NCBI RefSeq assembly: GCF_004766045.1
Contig: NZ_SPQQ01000003.1
Coordinates: 682,001-746,000 of the forward strand
DNA length: 64,000 nt
Source: Desulfosporosinus fructosivorans
GTDB taxonomy: Bacteria; Bacillota; Desulfitobacteriia; Desulfitobacteriales; Desulfitobacteriaceae
Direction: 5' to 3'
Within the stretch, counting starts at the first letter, position 1; every line of letters starts with the position of its first letter. A program made the translations under genes and the position numbers. Below, piece after piece: positions 36,284 to 45,604 of this stretch. The notes beneath the pieces are model-generated. The model saw nothing but the letters and a program-made list of their open reading frames with translations. It searched no databases and was not told where the DNA came from.

Positions 36284-36308
36284 GCGTATATTTAGGAGGG
36301 GTTCTGAG

Positions 36309-37304
36309 TTGAAAAACGTTTGCTACCAGTGCGCTTGCGAGCAGGATGCGATAGTCATCAGACAACGGGAAACTTTCCAAGTCAAAGGAGAACCTATCGA
36401 AGTAGTCTCCGATGTTTTAACCTGTTCGGTTTGTCATGCGGAATTATTTAACGAGGAACTGGATAGTAAGAACATCGAGCGGGCCTACGCGGAATACCGG
36501 AATAAGCACAACTATTTGTCTCCAGCACGGATGAAAGAAATCAGGAGTCGTTTTGGTTCGGGTCGGACAGTAGCGACTTTGTTGGGATGGAGTCAGGCCA
36601 CACTAGTACGCTACGAAGGGGGTGCCATCCCAGATGCCTCCCACTATGACCAACTATTGAGGCTGCACGAGGATCCGAACTATATTAAAGTGCTCTTAGA
36701 GCAAAGGGGCCACAAATTAAAGGAACGTGAGCGGAGTAAGATCGAAGCCGTCCTTCAAACGGGTTTAGTGGAGACGCCAGATCCAGAAGACTATTTAAAC
36801 ACCGTTTTCCAACCAATCTACCGAGACGGAATTACTAATGTGGAGTTTGATTTTGAGAAGTTGACAGCACTAGTCCAATGCTTCACCTGGCGAACCCAGG
36901 ACTTATTTAAAAGCAAGTTGCAAAAGCTACTGTTTTACGCGGACTTTTTATGCTATAAACGATACGGGTATCAGATTACAGGACTCGCCTATGTTCATCA
37001 TCATTATGGGCCAGTTCCAGCTAATCATGACCTTGTCCAATGGGCTTTGGTTACTATTGGAGCTATTGACGTAAAACCTTCCGAGGGACCCTACGGGGGA
37101 GAACTCATAATCGCACTTGGAGAACCAGATCTTAGTTTATTTAATGAAGAAGAAATAGAAGTCATCGATGCGGTTAATGGTTTCTTTAAAGATTTCACGG
37201 CCTCCAAAATTTCCGAATTCTCACATGCTGAACAAGGCTATGCCAAAACGGGTTTTAAGGACATTATCGGCTATTCCTATGCCAGTGATCTCCTGCTAGA
37301 TTAG
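36309..37304 (+). CDS. Antitoxin: YgiT zinc finger + HTH + Panacea (DUF4065) domain
   Basis: 331 residues from TTG 36309, seven bases after GGAGGGG; the longer frame from 36210 would overlap the toxin and is rejected. Domains: YgiT/MqsA-type zinc finger (Cys5, Cys8, Cys39, Cys42), an Xre-like HTH (about 72-115, GRTVATLLGWSQATLVRYE), a linker, and a C-terminal Panacea domain (about 180-331, KLQKLLFYADFLCYKRYG and HHHYGPVP). MqsA itself has only the first two, at about 130 residues. Panacea domains are known to neutralise many unrelated toxins. It should bind the upstream MqsR-type toxin and repress the promoter at 35866. Confidence 0.85.
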   Translation: MKNVCYQCACEQDAIVIRQRETFQVKGEPIEVVSDVLTCSVCHAELFNEELDSKNIERAYAEYRNKHNYLSPARMKEIRSRFGSGRTVATLLGWSQATLVRYEGGAIPDASHYDQLLRLHEDPNYIKVLLEQRGHKLKERERSKIEAVLQTGLVETPDPEDYLNTVFQPIYRDGITNVEFDFEKLTALVQCFTWRTQDLFKSKLQKLLFYADFLCYKRYGYQITGLAYVHHHYGPVPANHDLVQWALVTIGAIDVKPSEGPYGGELIIALGEPDLSLFNEEEIEVIDAVNGFFKDFTASKISEFSHAEQGYAKTGFKDIIGYSYASDLLLD

Positions 37305-37792
37305 ATATTACAACTTGTTGCAGTAAACTCCTAGCTTTAGCAGGGGGGAGTTCAAATTGGCTTGGAATATGTGTCATTCGAGAGTGAACCGTGATTTTGA
37401 CGTCAAATGTATTTTTCAAGGAATAGGGATAAACCCTAGGATGTTAAGGGAATTTGTAGGTATAGAAAAAGAACTGATTTTATCAGTAAGAGGGCGTGCT
37501 TTAAGAATAAGCGCGCCCTCTTAATTGTTTTGGATTGATTGCGCGAAGTCCAGTAGTTGACCAGAAGAATAGCAATTCTTGATCCAGGATTATTGTTACA
37601 TTTAGTATACATGTACAGAGAATTTGAGACGCTTTTATATACATATTGACTTGGTTCTTAAGAAACTTCTCTATAAGAGAAGTGGACTGATTTGATAGGG
37701 CTTAAATGTTTAAGCCCTATATCCGCCATGAATCACAATAGTCAATCCGAAATCGCTTATGATAGTCAAAACGTTTTGAATATTAAGAATTT
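37305..37792. other. Intergenic region: hairpins upstream of a sigma-54 promoter
   Basis: No gene seen. Contents: a terminator at 37487-37522 (TAAGAGGGCG with CGCCCTCTTA) closing the toxin-antitoxin unit, a GTATAC palindrome at 37605-37610, a 12-bp stem at 37695-37720 (ATAGGGCTTAAA and complement), and a 14-bp palindrome TCAAAACGTTTTGA at 37766-37779 just before the -24 box. The palindromes are candidate activator sites. Confidence 0.55.
37487..37522 (+). terminator. Terminator after the toxin-antitoxin module
   Basis: 10-bp GC-rich stem TAAGAGGGCG/CGCCCTCTTA with a 16-base loop containing a second small stem, followed by ATTGTTTT. Confidence 0.75.
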
Positions 37793-37808
37793 TGGCACTA
37801 AAATTGCA
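37793..37808 (+). promoter_or_regulatory. Sigma-54 promoter (-24/-12)
   Basis: TGGCAC-N5-TTGCA matches the RpoN consensus exactly, with GG and GC ten bases apart. It would start the mRNA near 37820, leaving a leader of about 240 bases before the SSS transporter gene. The leader has only a doubtful 34-codon frame (37852-37956). Confidence 0.8.
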
Positions 37809-38060
37809 TTTATCATATTTTAGATTTTCATGTAGGGCGTGTTGAGGGGTGGTGATAATCAGAAAGAAAGGCAGGGTTTCAATATTTAAAGTCAAGCAGG
37901 ACCTTAACGTGATCTATTGGAGAGGGAGAGAACGAGTATTAAATGAAAGACATTAATCACAGAATGTTGTACTGATTCAGGGAATAGGTCTCTCACGCAT
38001 CAGTTAATTGGTAAATGAGTAGGAAGGGTATCAATAATTAGAATTTAGGAGGTATAGCTA

Positions 38061-39512
38061 ATGATAGCTATGTTAGTATTCTTATATTTTGTATTAACGG
38101 CTGGTATTGGTATATATATGGTGAGGCAGAAAAGCAGTATTACGGATTTTTTTGTGGCTAAAAAGGGTCTAACTGCAGGTCTAATTATTCCACTTTTGTT
38201 TGCAGAATTGATTGCTGGCGCCGGTACAGTGGGTAATGCGGCGACTGCGTTTCAAATTGGAATTTCATCGGTCTGGGTAAACTGGGGGATGAGCATAGGC
38301 TGTGTACTCGTACTTTATTTAGCAGCTAAAATGTACCGCGTTTTCTCATTGAAATATGGTACAGTATCCGTACCTCAGGTATACATGCAAAGGTTTGATG
38401 CCAAGACCAGAACAGTGATGATGGTAATACTAGTAGCGGTATATTTGATAATATTTGCGCAACAACCGGTAGCGGCAGCTGGAATAATGGGTCCTCTGTT
38501 GGGTATGGATAAGGTGATGTTGACCTGGATAGTAGGTGTCGTTTTTATATTTCTTACCTTAACGGGAGGTATGAAGGGCCTTGCATGGATGAATGTTCTT
38601 CATTCCCTTGTAATGTATATTGGTTTGGGAATAGTTTGTTACGCAGCAGTGAAAACAGCAGGGGGCTTAGGGCATATGCAAGCAGTGCTTCCAGCAAAAA
38701 TGTTCGCCTTTAATCAGCCGAATATGCTGACTGTCGTTGGATGGGTACTAGGCACCGCTCTGTCCTTTTTTGCTGCTTCGACAGTGGTGGTGGTTATCTT
38801 CGGTGCAAAAGGCATGTCTTCAGTGAAAAATGGTATTTTATGGGCTTCAGGACTTGTAATAATCTTTGCTTTGTTCCCTGCATTGATAGGTATGGCAGGT
38901 AAGGTGCTTATGCCCACTGCAAGCGCAAATAGTATTCTTTATGTAGTGGCCAATAAATTAGGCCCCGTGTATGCTGTCATGGCTTCTATGGGTATATTGG
39001 CTGCAATTCTGTCAACGGCGCCAGCTTTGTTACTTATATGCACAACAATGCTTACTCAAGATATGGTTCGTGTTCTTAAACCAGGTATATCAGAAAAGGA
39101 AGAAATGAAATGGGCTAGGATTCTGACCATAGTACTTGGTTTAATAGCTACTTACTTCGGTATGCAGTCTACTTCTATACTAGCTCAGATGGCGGGCGCT
39201 TTTCAGATTCGATCGGTAGCTGGGGTGGTGCTGTTAGTGGCAATATTTTGGCCACGCGTTGACAGTAGGGCAGCGTTCTGGTCAATGCTATTAGGCGGCA
39301 TTGTAGCAGCAGTATGGCATTTTGCGGGTAACCCATATTGTACCTCCTTGTATCCCTCACTTGCGGTTGGAGTCCCTATACTAGTAATCCTGACTTTAAT
39401 GGCTAATAAACCTGTCTCAGATGGCTACGCAAGGTATTTGTTGGCTACCCATGAAACAGCCGGGGGTGACGAAAGCTATCCAGAACCGAAGAAGCCAAAT
39501 ATTACACCTTAA
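38061..39512 (+). CDS. Sodium:solute symporter (SSS family)
   Basis: 483 residues, about 13 membrane helices. SSS features: SSITDFFVAKKGLTAGL near the N-terminus, AGAGTVGNAATAFQIG, and LTGGMKGLAWMNVLHS near residue 170. Such carriers bring in carboxylates, amino acids or sugars with sodium. Upstream of a CoA-transferase and behind a sigma-54 promoter, so a short- or medium-chain carboxylate is the likely substrate (inference). Site TTAGGAGG before the ATG. Confidence 0.9.
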   Translation: MIAMLVFLYFVLTAGIGIYMVRQKSSITDFFVAKKGLTAGLIIPLLFAELIAGAGTVGNAATAFQIGISSVWVNWGMSIGCVLVLYLAAKMYRVFSLKYGTVSVPQVYMQRFDAKTRTVMMVILVAVYLIIFAQQPVAAAGIMGPLLGMDKVMLTWIVGVVFIFLTLTGGMKGLAWMNVLHSLVMYIGLGIVCYAAVKTAGGLGHMQAVLPAKMFAFNQPNMLTVVGWVLGTALSFFAASTVVVVIFGAKGMSSVKNGILWASGLVIIFALFPALIGMAGKVLMPTASANSILYVVANKLGPVYAVMASMGILAAILSTAPALLLICTTMLTQDMVRVLKPGISEKEEMKWARILTIVLGLIATYFGMQSTSILAQMAGAFQIRSVAGVVLLVAIFWPRVDSRAAFWSMLLGGIVAAVWHFAGNPYCTSLYPSLAVGVPILVILTLMANKPVSDGYARYLLATHETAGGDESYPEPKKPNITP

Positions 39513-39630
39513 CCTTTAGGGAAAACGTAACCATATCACTCAGCCCTCCAAATCTAATGAGCCTGTGTAGTTACCCTGAAAAATTTCTTTTTAAGTAGCT
39601 ATTTAACAAATCTGAAAGGAGTTGGGTATT

Positions 39631-40971
39631 TTGTACGCCAATGATTATAAAAATAAATTATGTACCCCTGAAGAAGCAGCTAGAGTCGTTAAATCAGGTG
39701 ATTGGGTTTTTATGAGCCATTTTGCCATGTTTCCGCAGGCTTTAGATGAAGCCTTATCCAAGCGAGTAGGTGAGGTAAGCGATGTTATGGTTAGAAGTGT
39801 GTGCGCTACTGTATCACCCAAAATATGTACCGCAGATCCAGAGAAAAAGAGTTTCACCTATATGAGTGGCTACCTCAGTGGACATGAAAGGAAATTGGGG
39901 GAAAAAGGCCTTTGCTATTACATCCCGGGCAATTATAGCGCCAGCCCAACATTCATACGTAGTGGTACTATGTATCCGCCTGATGTAGCCATGATTCAGA
40001 CGACCCCTCCCGATAACAACGGATACTTTAACTTTGGCACTTCAGTTTCCTACGCGCGGGCTATCTGTGAAATGGCCAAAACTGTCATTTTGGAGGTTAA
40101 TGATCAAGTTCCTTGGGTGCTAGGTGGCGAACAGGAAAGTATACACATTTCTGAAGTGGACTATATTGTTGAGAAAAGCTATCCTCTGCCTCAGCTGCCA
40201 TCAACTACGACGGAAACCGAAGCCGAAAGAGCCATCGCCACACTATTGATTGAAGAAATAGAGGACGGAAGTTGTTTGCAATTTGGGATAGGAGGTATGC
40301 CCAATACTATAGCGAAGATGATAGCCGATAGTGATCTGAAAAATTTAGGCATTCATTCAGAAATGGCTACCACCTCATATATCGATCTGATTTTAAAAGG
40401 CAAAGTTAATGGATCTATGAAGAATATTGACAAGTATAAGACAGTCTTTACATTTGCCATGGGTACGCAGAAACTCTATGATTTTCTCCACAGAAATCCC
40501 GCCTTCGCTAGTTATCCTGTGGATATAACTAATAATCCGGCTCGGATTGCCTTAAACGATAAACAAATTACTATCAATAATACTGTTGAAATCGATCTGC
40601 TGGGACAGATAAGCTCAGAATCGTCAGGAATTAAACAAATATCCGGGACGGGTGGGCAATTGGATTTTACCATGGGGGCTTTCCAGTCTAAAGGAGGAAA
40701 ACCCTTTATATGTATGAGTTCGACCACCATGCAGGGTGGAAATTTAGTCTCAAGAATCGTACCTAGCATCAAGACTTTCTCCGCCGTAACTTGCCCTAGA
40801 ACCCTAGCACCGACTGTTGTTACAGAATATGGTAAAGCTCAATTGACGGGTAAGTCTACCTTTAAGCGAGCGGAAATGCTGATTGAGTTAGCTCATCCAG
40901 ATTTCCGCGAGGATTTGATCAAAGCCGCCCAGGCCCAAAACATCTGGACTCGAACCAATAAAATAAATTAG
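39631..40971 (+). CDS. Acetyl-CoA hydrolase/transferase family CoA-transferase
   Basis: 446 residues. Start chosen at TTG 39631, nine bases after AAGGAG; a TTG at 39622 touches the site. Class I CoA-transferase of the 4-hydroxybutyrate/butyrate:acetate type, with the catalytic Glu244 in GIHSEM, FGIGGMPNTIA before it, and GTGGQLDFTMGA in the C-terminal half. It would activate an imported acid by moving CoA from acetyl-CoA. Follows the transporter by 118 bases, likely the same sigma-54 transcript. Confidence 0.9.
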   Translation: MYANDYKNKLCTPEEAARVVKSGDWVFMSHFAMFPQALDEALSKRVGEVSDVMVRSVCATVSPKICTADPEKKSFTYMSGYLSGHERKLGEKGLCYYIPGNYSASPTFIRSGTMYPPDVAMIQTTPPDNNGYFNFGTSVSYARAICEMAKTVILEVNDQVPWVLGGEQESIHISEVDYIVEKSYPLPQLPSTTTETEAERAIATLLIEEIEDGSCLQFGIGGMPNTIAKMIADSDLKNLGIHSEMATTSYIDLILKGKVNGSMKNIDKYKTVFTFAMGTQKLYDFLHRNPAFASYPVDITNNPARIALNDKQITINNTVEIDLLGQISSESSGIKQISGTGGQLDFTMGAFQSKGGKPFICMSSTTMQGGNLVSRIVPSIKTFSAVTCPRTLAPTVVTEYGKAQLTGKSTFKRAEMLIELAHPDFREDLIKAAQAQNIWTRTNKIN

Positions 40972-41118
40972 TGTAGACTGTCATTGCCAGCCGGGCTTAT
41001 GATTAGACTAGGAATGAAACAATGTTAATTATCAAAATATTTACAATAGTTACTTTATTAAAAGCAAAAGCTCCTGTATAATGTATATAAAAGATACAAT
41101 TAAAAGCGGGGGACGAAA

Positions 41119-42528
41119 ATGAGTGCAGGAGTCCATGCTGTGACTACCAACAGTATTCCTCAATGGGATCGTAAACTCTTATTTGAAATCCTAGATAACA
41201 TTAATGATGTAGTACTCGTTATTGATTTGGATACAACAATTGTTTATGTTAACGAGTCTTATGCCAAGATATTAGGAGTGCCAGTAGCTAAAGTTTTAGG
41301 CCGAAGGTTGGACACAATCGAACCTGATTCGAAGACAATCACGACACTGCGCACGCGGAAGGTTACTAATAACCGCAGGTCTTATTTAGAATCTCTAAAA
41401 ATCGATGTAGTTGGCAGTTCGTTTCCTTTATATAGTGATAGTGGTAAAGAAGTCATAGGGGCTGTTTCAATTTTTAAAAATATAACAGAAGTTGTTCAAT
41501 TGAATCGTGAGTTGAAACAAGCGAAGGGTGTAACTAATTATTTGAAAGAACAATTAGAACAGTGGGAACAACTGCCTCTTTCCTTCAAGGAATACGTGGG
41601 ACAAAACAGTCGTCTGAAGGAAACCTTAGTATTAGCAGCTAAAGTTGCACGTACTAACAGTACAGTGTTGATTCTCGGTGAAAGTGGCGTCGGTAAAGAA
41701 GTATTAGCCAGGGCTGTACATAATTGTAGTCGACGCCAAGATAAGCCTATGATCAAGGTGAATTGTGCGGCTATACCAGAGGCTTTGCTGGAAAGTGAAT
41801 TGTTTGGCTACGAAGAGGGTGCTTTTACAGGTGCCCAAAAAGGGGGTAAGCTCGGAAAGTTTGAATTGGCACATAGTGGTACAATATTCCTTGATGAAAT
41901 TGGGGATATGAGCCTGATAATGCAAGCTAAACTATTACGAGTATTGCAAGAAAAAGAGTTTGAGCGGGTAGGCGGGACAAAGACTGTTAAGGTCGATATT
42001 CGAGTAATCGCAGCGACTAACAGGGACTTGAAAGAAATGATCGGAAAAGGGACGTTTCGAAGTGACTTGTACTATCGGTTGAATATCGTTCCTCTCCAAC
42101 TAACTCCACTACGGGAGCGCAAAGATGACCTAATGGCACTTGCTAAAACATTTCTTGATAAATTTGAGCAAGATGTAGGACGGAAACTGATTCTGTCTTC
42201 CCAAGTCGTGAGACTGTTCCAGGAGTATGACTGGCCTGGAAACATTCGAGAATTACAAAATGTTATAGAACATGGAAGCATAGTGTGTAGCGACGGGATC
42301 ATAGAAATTCAGCATTTACCTGCACACTTAATCCCGATCAATAAAGACATTCAAAGTGATAAAGACAAACTCTACGACATGAAAGAGATCTTGGGTAAAG
42401 TGGAAAAGAATCTGATTTTATCAGCTTTGGATACTTGTAACAATAACCGCACTAGTGCCATGAAGGCCTTGGGAATTTCTAGGCGGGCATTTTACGATAA
42501 GTTGCGTCGACATGGCATAGTGGTGTAG
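41119..42528 (+). CDS. Sigma-54-dependent transcriptional activator (PAS-AAA+-Fis)
   Basis: 469 residues. PAS sensor (about 20-130, [20 protein letters not shown]), a short coiled coil, AAA+ domain with Walker A GESGVGKE (187-194), GAFTGA loop (234-239) that touches sigma-54, Walker B FLDEIGD (257-263), and a C-terminal Fis-type HTH (about 425-465). It remodels RpoN polymerase at -24/-12 promoters; four such promoters lie within 13 kb. Its own promoter looks like sigma-A (TATAAT at 41077-41082). No receiver domain, so it senses a ligand or redox state directly through PAS. Confidence 0.95.
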   Translation: MSAGVHAVTTNSIPQWDRKLLFEILDNINDVVLVIDLDTTIVYVNESYAKILGVPVAKVLGRRLDTIEPDSKTITTLRTRKVTNNRRSYLESLKIDVVGSSFPLYSDSGKEVIGAVSIFKNITEVVQLNRELKQAKGVTNYLKEQLEQWEQLPLSFKEYVGQNSRLKETLVLAAKVARTNSTVLILGESGVGKEVLARAVHNCSRRQDKPMIKVNCAAIPEALLESELFGYEEGAFTGAQKGGKLGKFELAHSGTIFLDEIGDMSLIMQAKLLRVLQEKEFERVGGTKTVKVDIRVIAATNRDLKEMIGKGTFRSDLYYRLNIVPLQLTPLRERKDDLMALAKTFLDKFEQDVGRKLILSSQVVRLFQEYDWPGNIRELQNVIEHGSIVCSDGIIEIQHLPAHLIPINKDIQSDKDKLYDMKEILGKVEKNLILSALDTCNNNRTSAMKALGISRRAFYDKLRRHGIVV

Positions 42529-42697
42529 AAAATAATTATGGGCACAGTGGGGAATACAATATTCGACTCAATGGTATCGTTCTGGAGTATACAAATCAGT
42601 TTGGCTGAGGTATTTGGCGGAATGATTCGTTGATGAAGGATCTGTGTTTGGAATATATTCAATCTTTGATGAATATAAGAGGAGAGGAGAAGTTCAA

Positions 42698-43453
42698 GTG
42701 CCTTACGTGACCGTGAGTGGTATTAGCATTTACGTTGAGAGTACGATTGGAAATTCATTGCCAATCGTATTCGTACATGGTGCTGGAGGATCCAGTAAGA
42801 GTTGGTCCGAACAATTGGTTTCTGATAGCCAATACAACTCATGGGCTCTGGATTTGCCTGGTCATGGGAAATCAGAAGGAAGTTTGCTCTCCAATATTAA
42901 GGATATGGCTGAGTTCATTAACGATTTTATTAAGGCGTTAACCTTGGAAAAATTCGTCCTAGTTGGCCATTCTATGGGTGGTGCCATTGTTCAGGAGTTT
43001 GCTCTGCAGTATCCGGAAAAATTAAGGGGTCTTGTTTTAATTGCGACAGGTGCTCGTCTAAAAGTAAGCAAGGGGGTCTTAAGTACTCTCGCTACAGGAA
43101 ATATGCCCTTTAAGGATGTCAACCATTTGTATGGATCTTCGACATCAGACGATAAAAGAGAAGAAGCAATGTGGGAAATGAATGAAATTTCCCCAACTGT
43201 CTATTGGGCAGATTTTGAGGCCTGTAACAAATTCGATAGGGTATTGAGTGTAGGGAAAATCAAAGTTCCTAGTTTGATTATAGTTGGAGACGAAGATGTT
43301 ATGACTCCTTTGAAATATTCCCAGTTTTTAAGTAGCAATCTGCCTAATTCCCAGTTAAGAATCATCAAGGGTGCTGGGCACATGTGTATGCTGGAAAAAC
43401 CGACAGAAGTCACTACAGAGCTAGAACGTTTTATAAGGAATTGCGTTGACTAG
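42698..43453 (+). CDS. Alpha/beta hydrolase
   Basis: 251 residues from GTG 42698, eight bases after GGAGAGGAG; the longer frame from 42644 lacks a site. Alpha/beta-hydrolase fold: oxyanion HGAGGSSKSW, nucleophile GHSMGG, acid in VGDEDVMTPL, catalytic His in GAGHMCMLEKP. May be a thioesterase or carboxylesterase serving the neighbouring acyl-CoA genes. A GTATAC element lies just upstream at 42587. Confidence 0.9.
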   Translation: MPYVTVSGISIYVESTIGNSLPIVFVHGAGGSSKSWSEQLVSDSQYNSWALDLPGHGKSEGSLLSNIKDMAEFINDFIKALTLEKFVLVGHSMGGAIVQEFALQYPEKLRGLVLIATGARLKVSKGVLSTLATGNMPFKDVNHLYGSSTSDDKREEAMWEMNEISPTVYWADFEACNKFDRVLSVGKIKVPSLIIVGDEDVMTPLKYSQFLSSNLPNSQLRIIKGAGHMCMLEKPTEVTTELERFIRNCVD

Positions 43454-43524
43454 ATAACCTAACAAGTGATGAATTAAGTGAAGATAGTTTTTACATAGTT
43501 TGAGTATCTGTGGCAAAACTCTGA

Positions 43525-43653
43525 ATGGTAGCAGTCGTTTCCTGGGTAGATGCTGCTTGTGAATGGCCTGGTAACATCCGAGAATTGCAAAATATTATAG
43601 AACATGCGAGCATATATATTAAGTGTGTACTTAGTATACTGGAACACAGCTAG
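43525..43653 (+). pseudogene. Remnant of a sigma-54 activator gene
   Basis: A 42-codon frame whose middle reads [18 protein letters not shown], nearly the same as [18 protein letters not shown] of the activator at 41119. The rest of the AAA+ domain and the Fis domain are missing. It is a decayed duplicate or the debris of another regulator. Confidence 0.7.
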
Positions 43654-43689
43654 GATACGCTGTTTCGTATCAATTTCATACAACATTTT

Positions 43690-43730
43690 AACCCCCTGTG
43701 GGCTAGTTTACTAGTCTGGAGGTTTTTTTT
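43690..43730 (+). terminator. Terminator before the MaoC-like gene
   Basis: Imperfect stem with CTAGT/ACTAG at the tip and ACC...GGT at the base, followed by eight T. Separates the hydrolase region from the sigma-54 promoter at 43745. Confidence 0.7.
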
Positions 43731-43744
43731 GTTTTAGTTTGGTT

Positions 43745-43760
43745 TGGCACATTTTTTGCA
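43745..43760 (+). promoter_or_regulatory. Sigma-54 promoter (-24/-12)
   Basis: TGGCAC-N5-TTGCA, a full consensus match, about 180 bases before the MaoC-like gene. A GTATAC element at 43634-43639 lies 106 bases upstream, a normal enhancer distance. Confidence 0.8.
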
Positions 43761-43939
43761 TTTAATTGAATATTAAAATAAAAAACCTGAAGCTAATGTT
43801 TGAGATTAAGGGGCCAATTTCGCCGACTGGTCATAAACTAGGTTGAAATTTCTGAGGGTGATCTTGTGGCATTACATAAGTGAACAATGTTGATCCGATG
43901 AAGTTGTGACTTGAGAAAATAGAGAAGAGGATGTGTCGT

Positions 43940-44347
43940 ATGATCGGAAAAGAATCAATTGGACTTGAAAGTGAAGTTCGCGTATTAAAAATTGAGCCAG
44001 AAGCAGTACGAAGGTTTGCTGAGGCCACGGGCGCTCAGTATAATGACCGAGTGCCCCCCACCTTTGTGGTAACTTTGAGGCAGGCTAATATTCCAGGTTT
44101 TGAATTGCCTATTCCCGGTATGATCCACGGAGAACAAAAAATTACTTTCCATCGAGAGATCCAAATAGGGGAGAGACTTAGCTGCAAGCGCTGCATTAAG
44201 GATGTCTATGCTCGCAGTGGCAAGCTGGGGAATATGACGTTTGTTGTGATCGAGACAACAGGTTATGATTCGGCGGCCGAATTAGTGTTCTCAAGCAATT
44301 CAACGTTGATTGCCCCGATAAAGGTGGATGTCGTGAGAGAGGAGTGA
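43940..44347 (+). CDS. MaoC-like (hotdog) dehydratase-domain protein
   Basis: 135 residues from ATG 43940, nine bases after AGAAGAGG; the ATG at 43931 is too close to that site. Resembles the N-terminal MaoC/FAS1-type hydratase domain: EAVRRFAEATGAQYNDRVPPTF and PGMIHGEQKITFHREIQIGE. The catalytic Asp/His of active MaoC hydratases is not obvious, so it may need a partner subunit. Placed just before the beta-oxidation operon. Confidence 0.8.
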   Translation: MIGKESIGLESEVRVLKIEPEAVRRFAEATGAQYNDRVPPTFVVTLRQANIPGFELPIPGMIHGEQKITFHREIQIGERLSCKRCIKDVYARSGKLGNMTFVVIETTGYDSAAELVFSSNSTLIAPIKVDVVREE

Positions 44348-44600
44348 TTGGGAAGTGACAATGTTCTGGGATTGTAAAATAAATAATTGCAAAGAAGAAT
44401 TTCAAAGAGTGAATATATATTCTAGTTGTATACAAAATGGTTGTGTAGTAGCTAATTGTTGTTTCAATTATATACAATTATATTATTAATTAACTTTCTA
44501 TTCGACTATGTGAAAGTTTTATTAAGGTAAAATTCCGCCAGTTCCTTGAAAAGCCACGATTGTTTTTGGTTGGCAAAGTTTTCTTTATTTTTTCAAGAAT
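44348..44600. promoter_or_regulatory. Upstream region with candidate activator sites
   Basis: No gene seen. AT-rich, with the palindrome TTGTATACAA at 44426-44435 and a near copy TTATATACAA at 44468-44477, 42 bases apart and 120-170 bases before the -24 box. They are candidate enhancer sites for the Fis-type activator. Confidence 0.4.
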
Positions 44601-44616
44601 TGGCACGGTTCTTGTA
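44601..44616 (+). promoter_or_regulatory. Sigma-54 promoter (-24/-12) of the beta-oxidation operon
   Basis: TGGCACG-N4-TTGTA; the -24 half is perfect and the -12 half has GT instead of GC. It lies about 105 bases before the enoyl-CoA hydratase start. Confidence 0.7.
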
Positions 44617-44721
44617 TAGAAAGACTAGGTAAGCTTTTATTTTAGAATATTCGAAATAGGACTAGAATCTGAGAGCTAACGCTCAAGTTTACTGAAATAA
44701 CAATTGAGGGAGGTAGAAAAG

Positions 44722-45501
44722 TTGGCTTACGAAACAGTTATTGTGGAAATTGACGAGGGAATCGCCACGATCACCCTGAACCGCCCAGAAGTGCTAAACG
44801 CTCTGAATAGTCAGGTTTTTATTGAGCTGGGGGAGGCTGCGGAAGAGTTAAGTGGGGATGAGTCAGTTAGAGTTGTGATTATCACGGGCGGCGACAAAGT
44901 ATTTGCAGCTGGGGCGGACATTAAACAAATGGCTTCAGCAACAGCAGTGGATGTATCGACAAACGTTAGACCCTCGCTAAGAACATTTAATTTTATTGAA
45001 AATATGCATAAGCCAGTCATCGCTGCAATTGCAGGGTATGCCTTGGGCGGAGGGTGTGAATTAACCTTGGTGGCTGATGTACGCATTGCAGCTGACAATG
45101 CTCAGCTGGGCTTGCCAGAAATAAAGTTAGGGATTTTGCCGGGCGGTGGAGGAACTCAACGTCTGCCTCGATTGATCGGTGCAGCTAAAGCAAAAGAGTT
45201 GATTTATAGCGGTGATTTCATTTCCGCCGAGGAAGCTCTGCGGATTGGTCTTGTGAACAAAGTGGTACCGGCAGATCAATTATTAATAGAAGCAAAGAAA
45301 ATGGCTCAGAAATTTGCTGCCCGCGGCGCGGTGGCTATTCAGATGGCTAAAACCTGTATCAATGAAGGGTTACAGATGGATTTGGACAGGGGCTTACAAT
45401 ATGAGCACAAATGTTTTAGCCTATTGTTCGCAACGGAAGACCAGAAAGAGGGCATGAAGGCCTTTCTTGAAAAACGCAAACCGAATTTCCAGGGAAGATA
45501 G
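44722..45501 (+). CDS. Enoyl-CoA hydratase/crotonase
   Basis: 259 residues from TTG 44722, seven bases after GGGAGGT. Crotonase fold; hydrates trans-2-enoyl-CoA to 3-hydroxyacyl-CoA. Oxyanion-hole segment AAGADIKQM and the two catalytic glutamates Glu113 (GGGCEL) and Glu133 (LPEIKLG), 20 residues apart as in the classical enzyme. First gene of a six-gene run of acyl-CoA enzymes on the plus strand. Confidence 0.95.
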   Translation: MAYETVIVEIDEGIATITLNRPEVLNALNSQVFIELGEAAEELSGDESVRVVIITGGDKVFAAGADIKQMASATAVDVSTNVRPSLRTFNFIENMHKPVIAAIAGYALGGGCELTLVADVRIAADNAQLGLPEIKLGILPGGGGTQRLPRLIGAAKAKELIYSGDFISAEEALRIGLVNKVVPADQLLIEAKKMAQKFAARGAVAIQMAKTCINEGLQMDLDRGLQYEHKCFSLLFATEDQKEGMKAFLEKRKPNFQGR

Positions 45502-45604
45502 TCCTTTGCCCTACTATTTAGAAGGCGCTTTTTAGAGTCTAGCGTCTACACTGCCAGAAGATCGGCAGTAGCGTACTGAAATATTAATAAGGAGGTTATC
45601 AAAA

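Noticed and set aside
36210..36308. N-terminal extension of the Panacea antitoxin gene
   Set aside because: It overlaps the toxin gene in another frame and lies upstream of the strong GGAGGGG site that serves TTG 36309; the zinc finger begins right after that start.
37852..37956. 34-codon leader peptide after the sigma-54 promoter at 37793
   Set aside because: The GTG start is only two bases from the purine-rich site and the product is not recognisable; noted only as part of a long leader.
42615..42630. Sigma-54 promoter before the alpha/beta hydrolase gene
   Set aside because: TGGCGG-N5-TTCGT has CG where the -12 GC should be and is too weak to call.
44196..44477. Minus-strand 93-codon frame
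   Set aside because: It lies antisense to the MaoC-like gene end and the AT-rich upstream region, and has no family.
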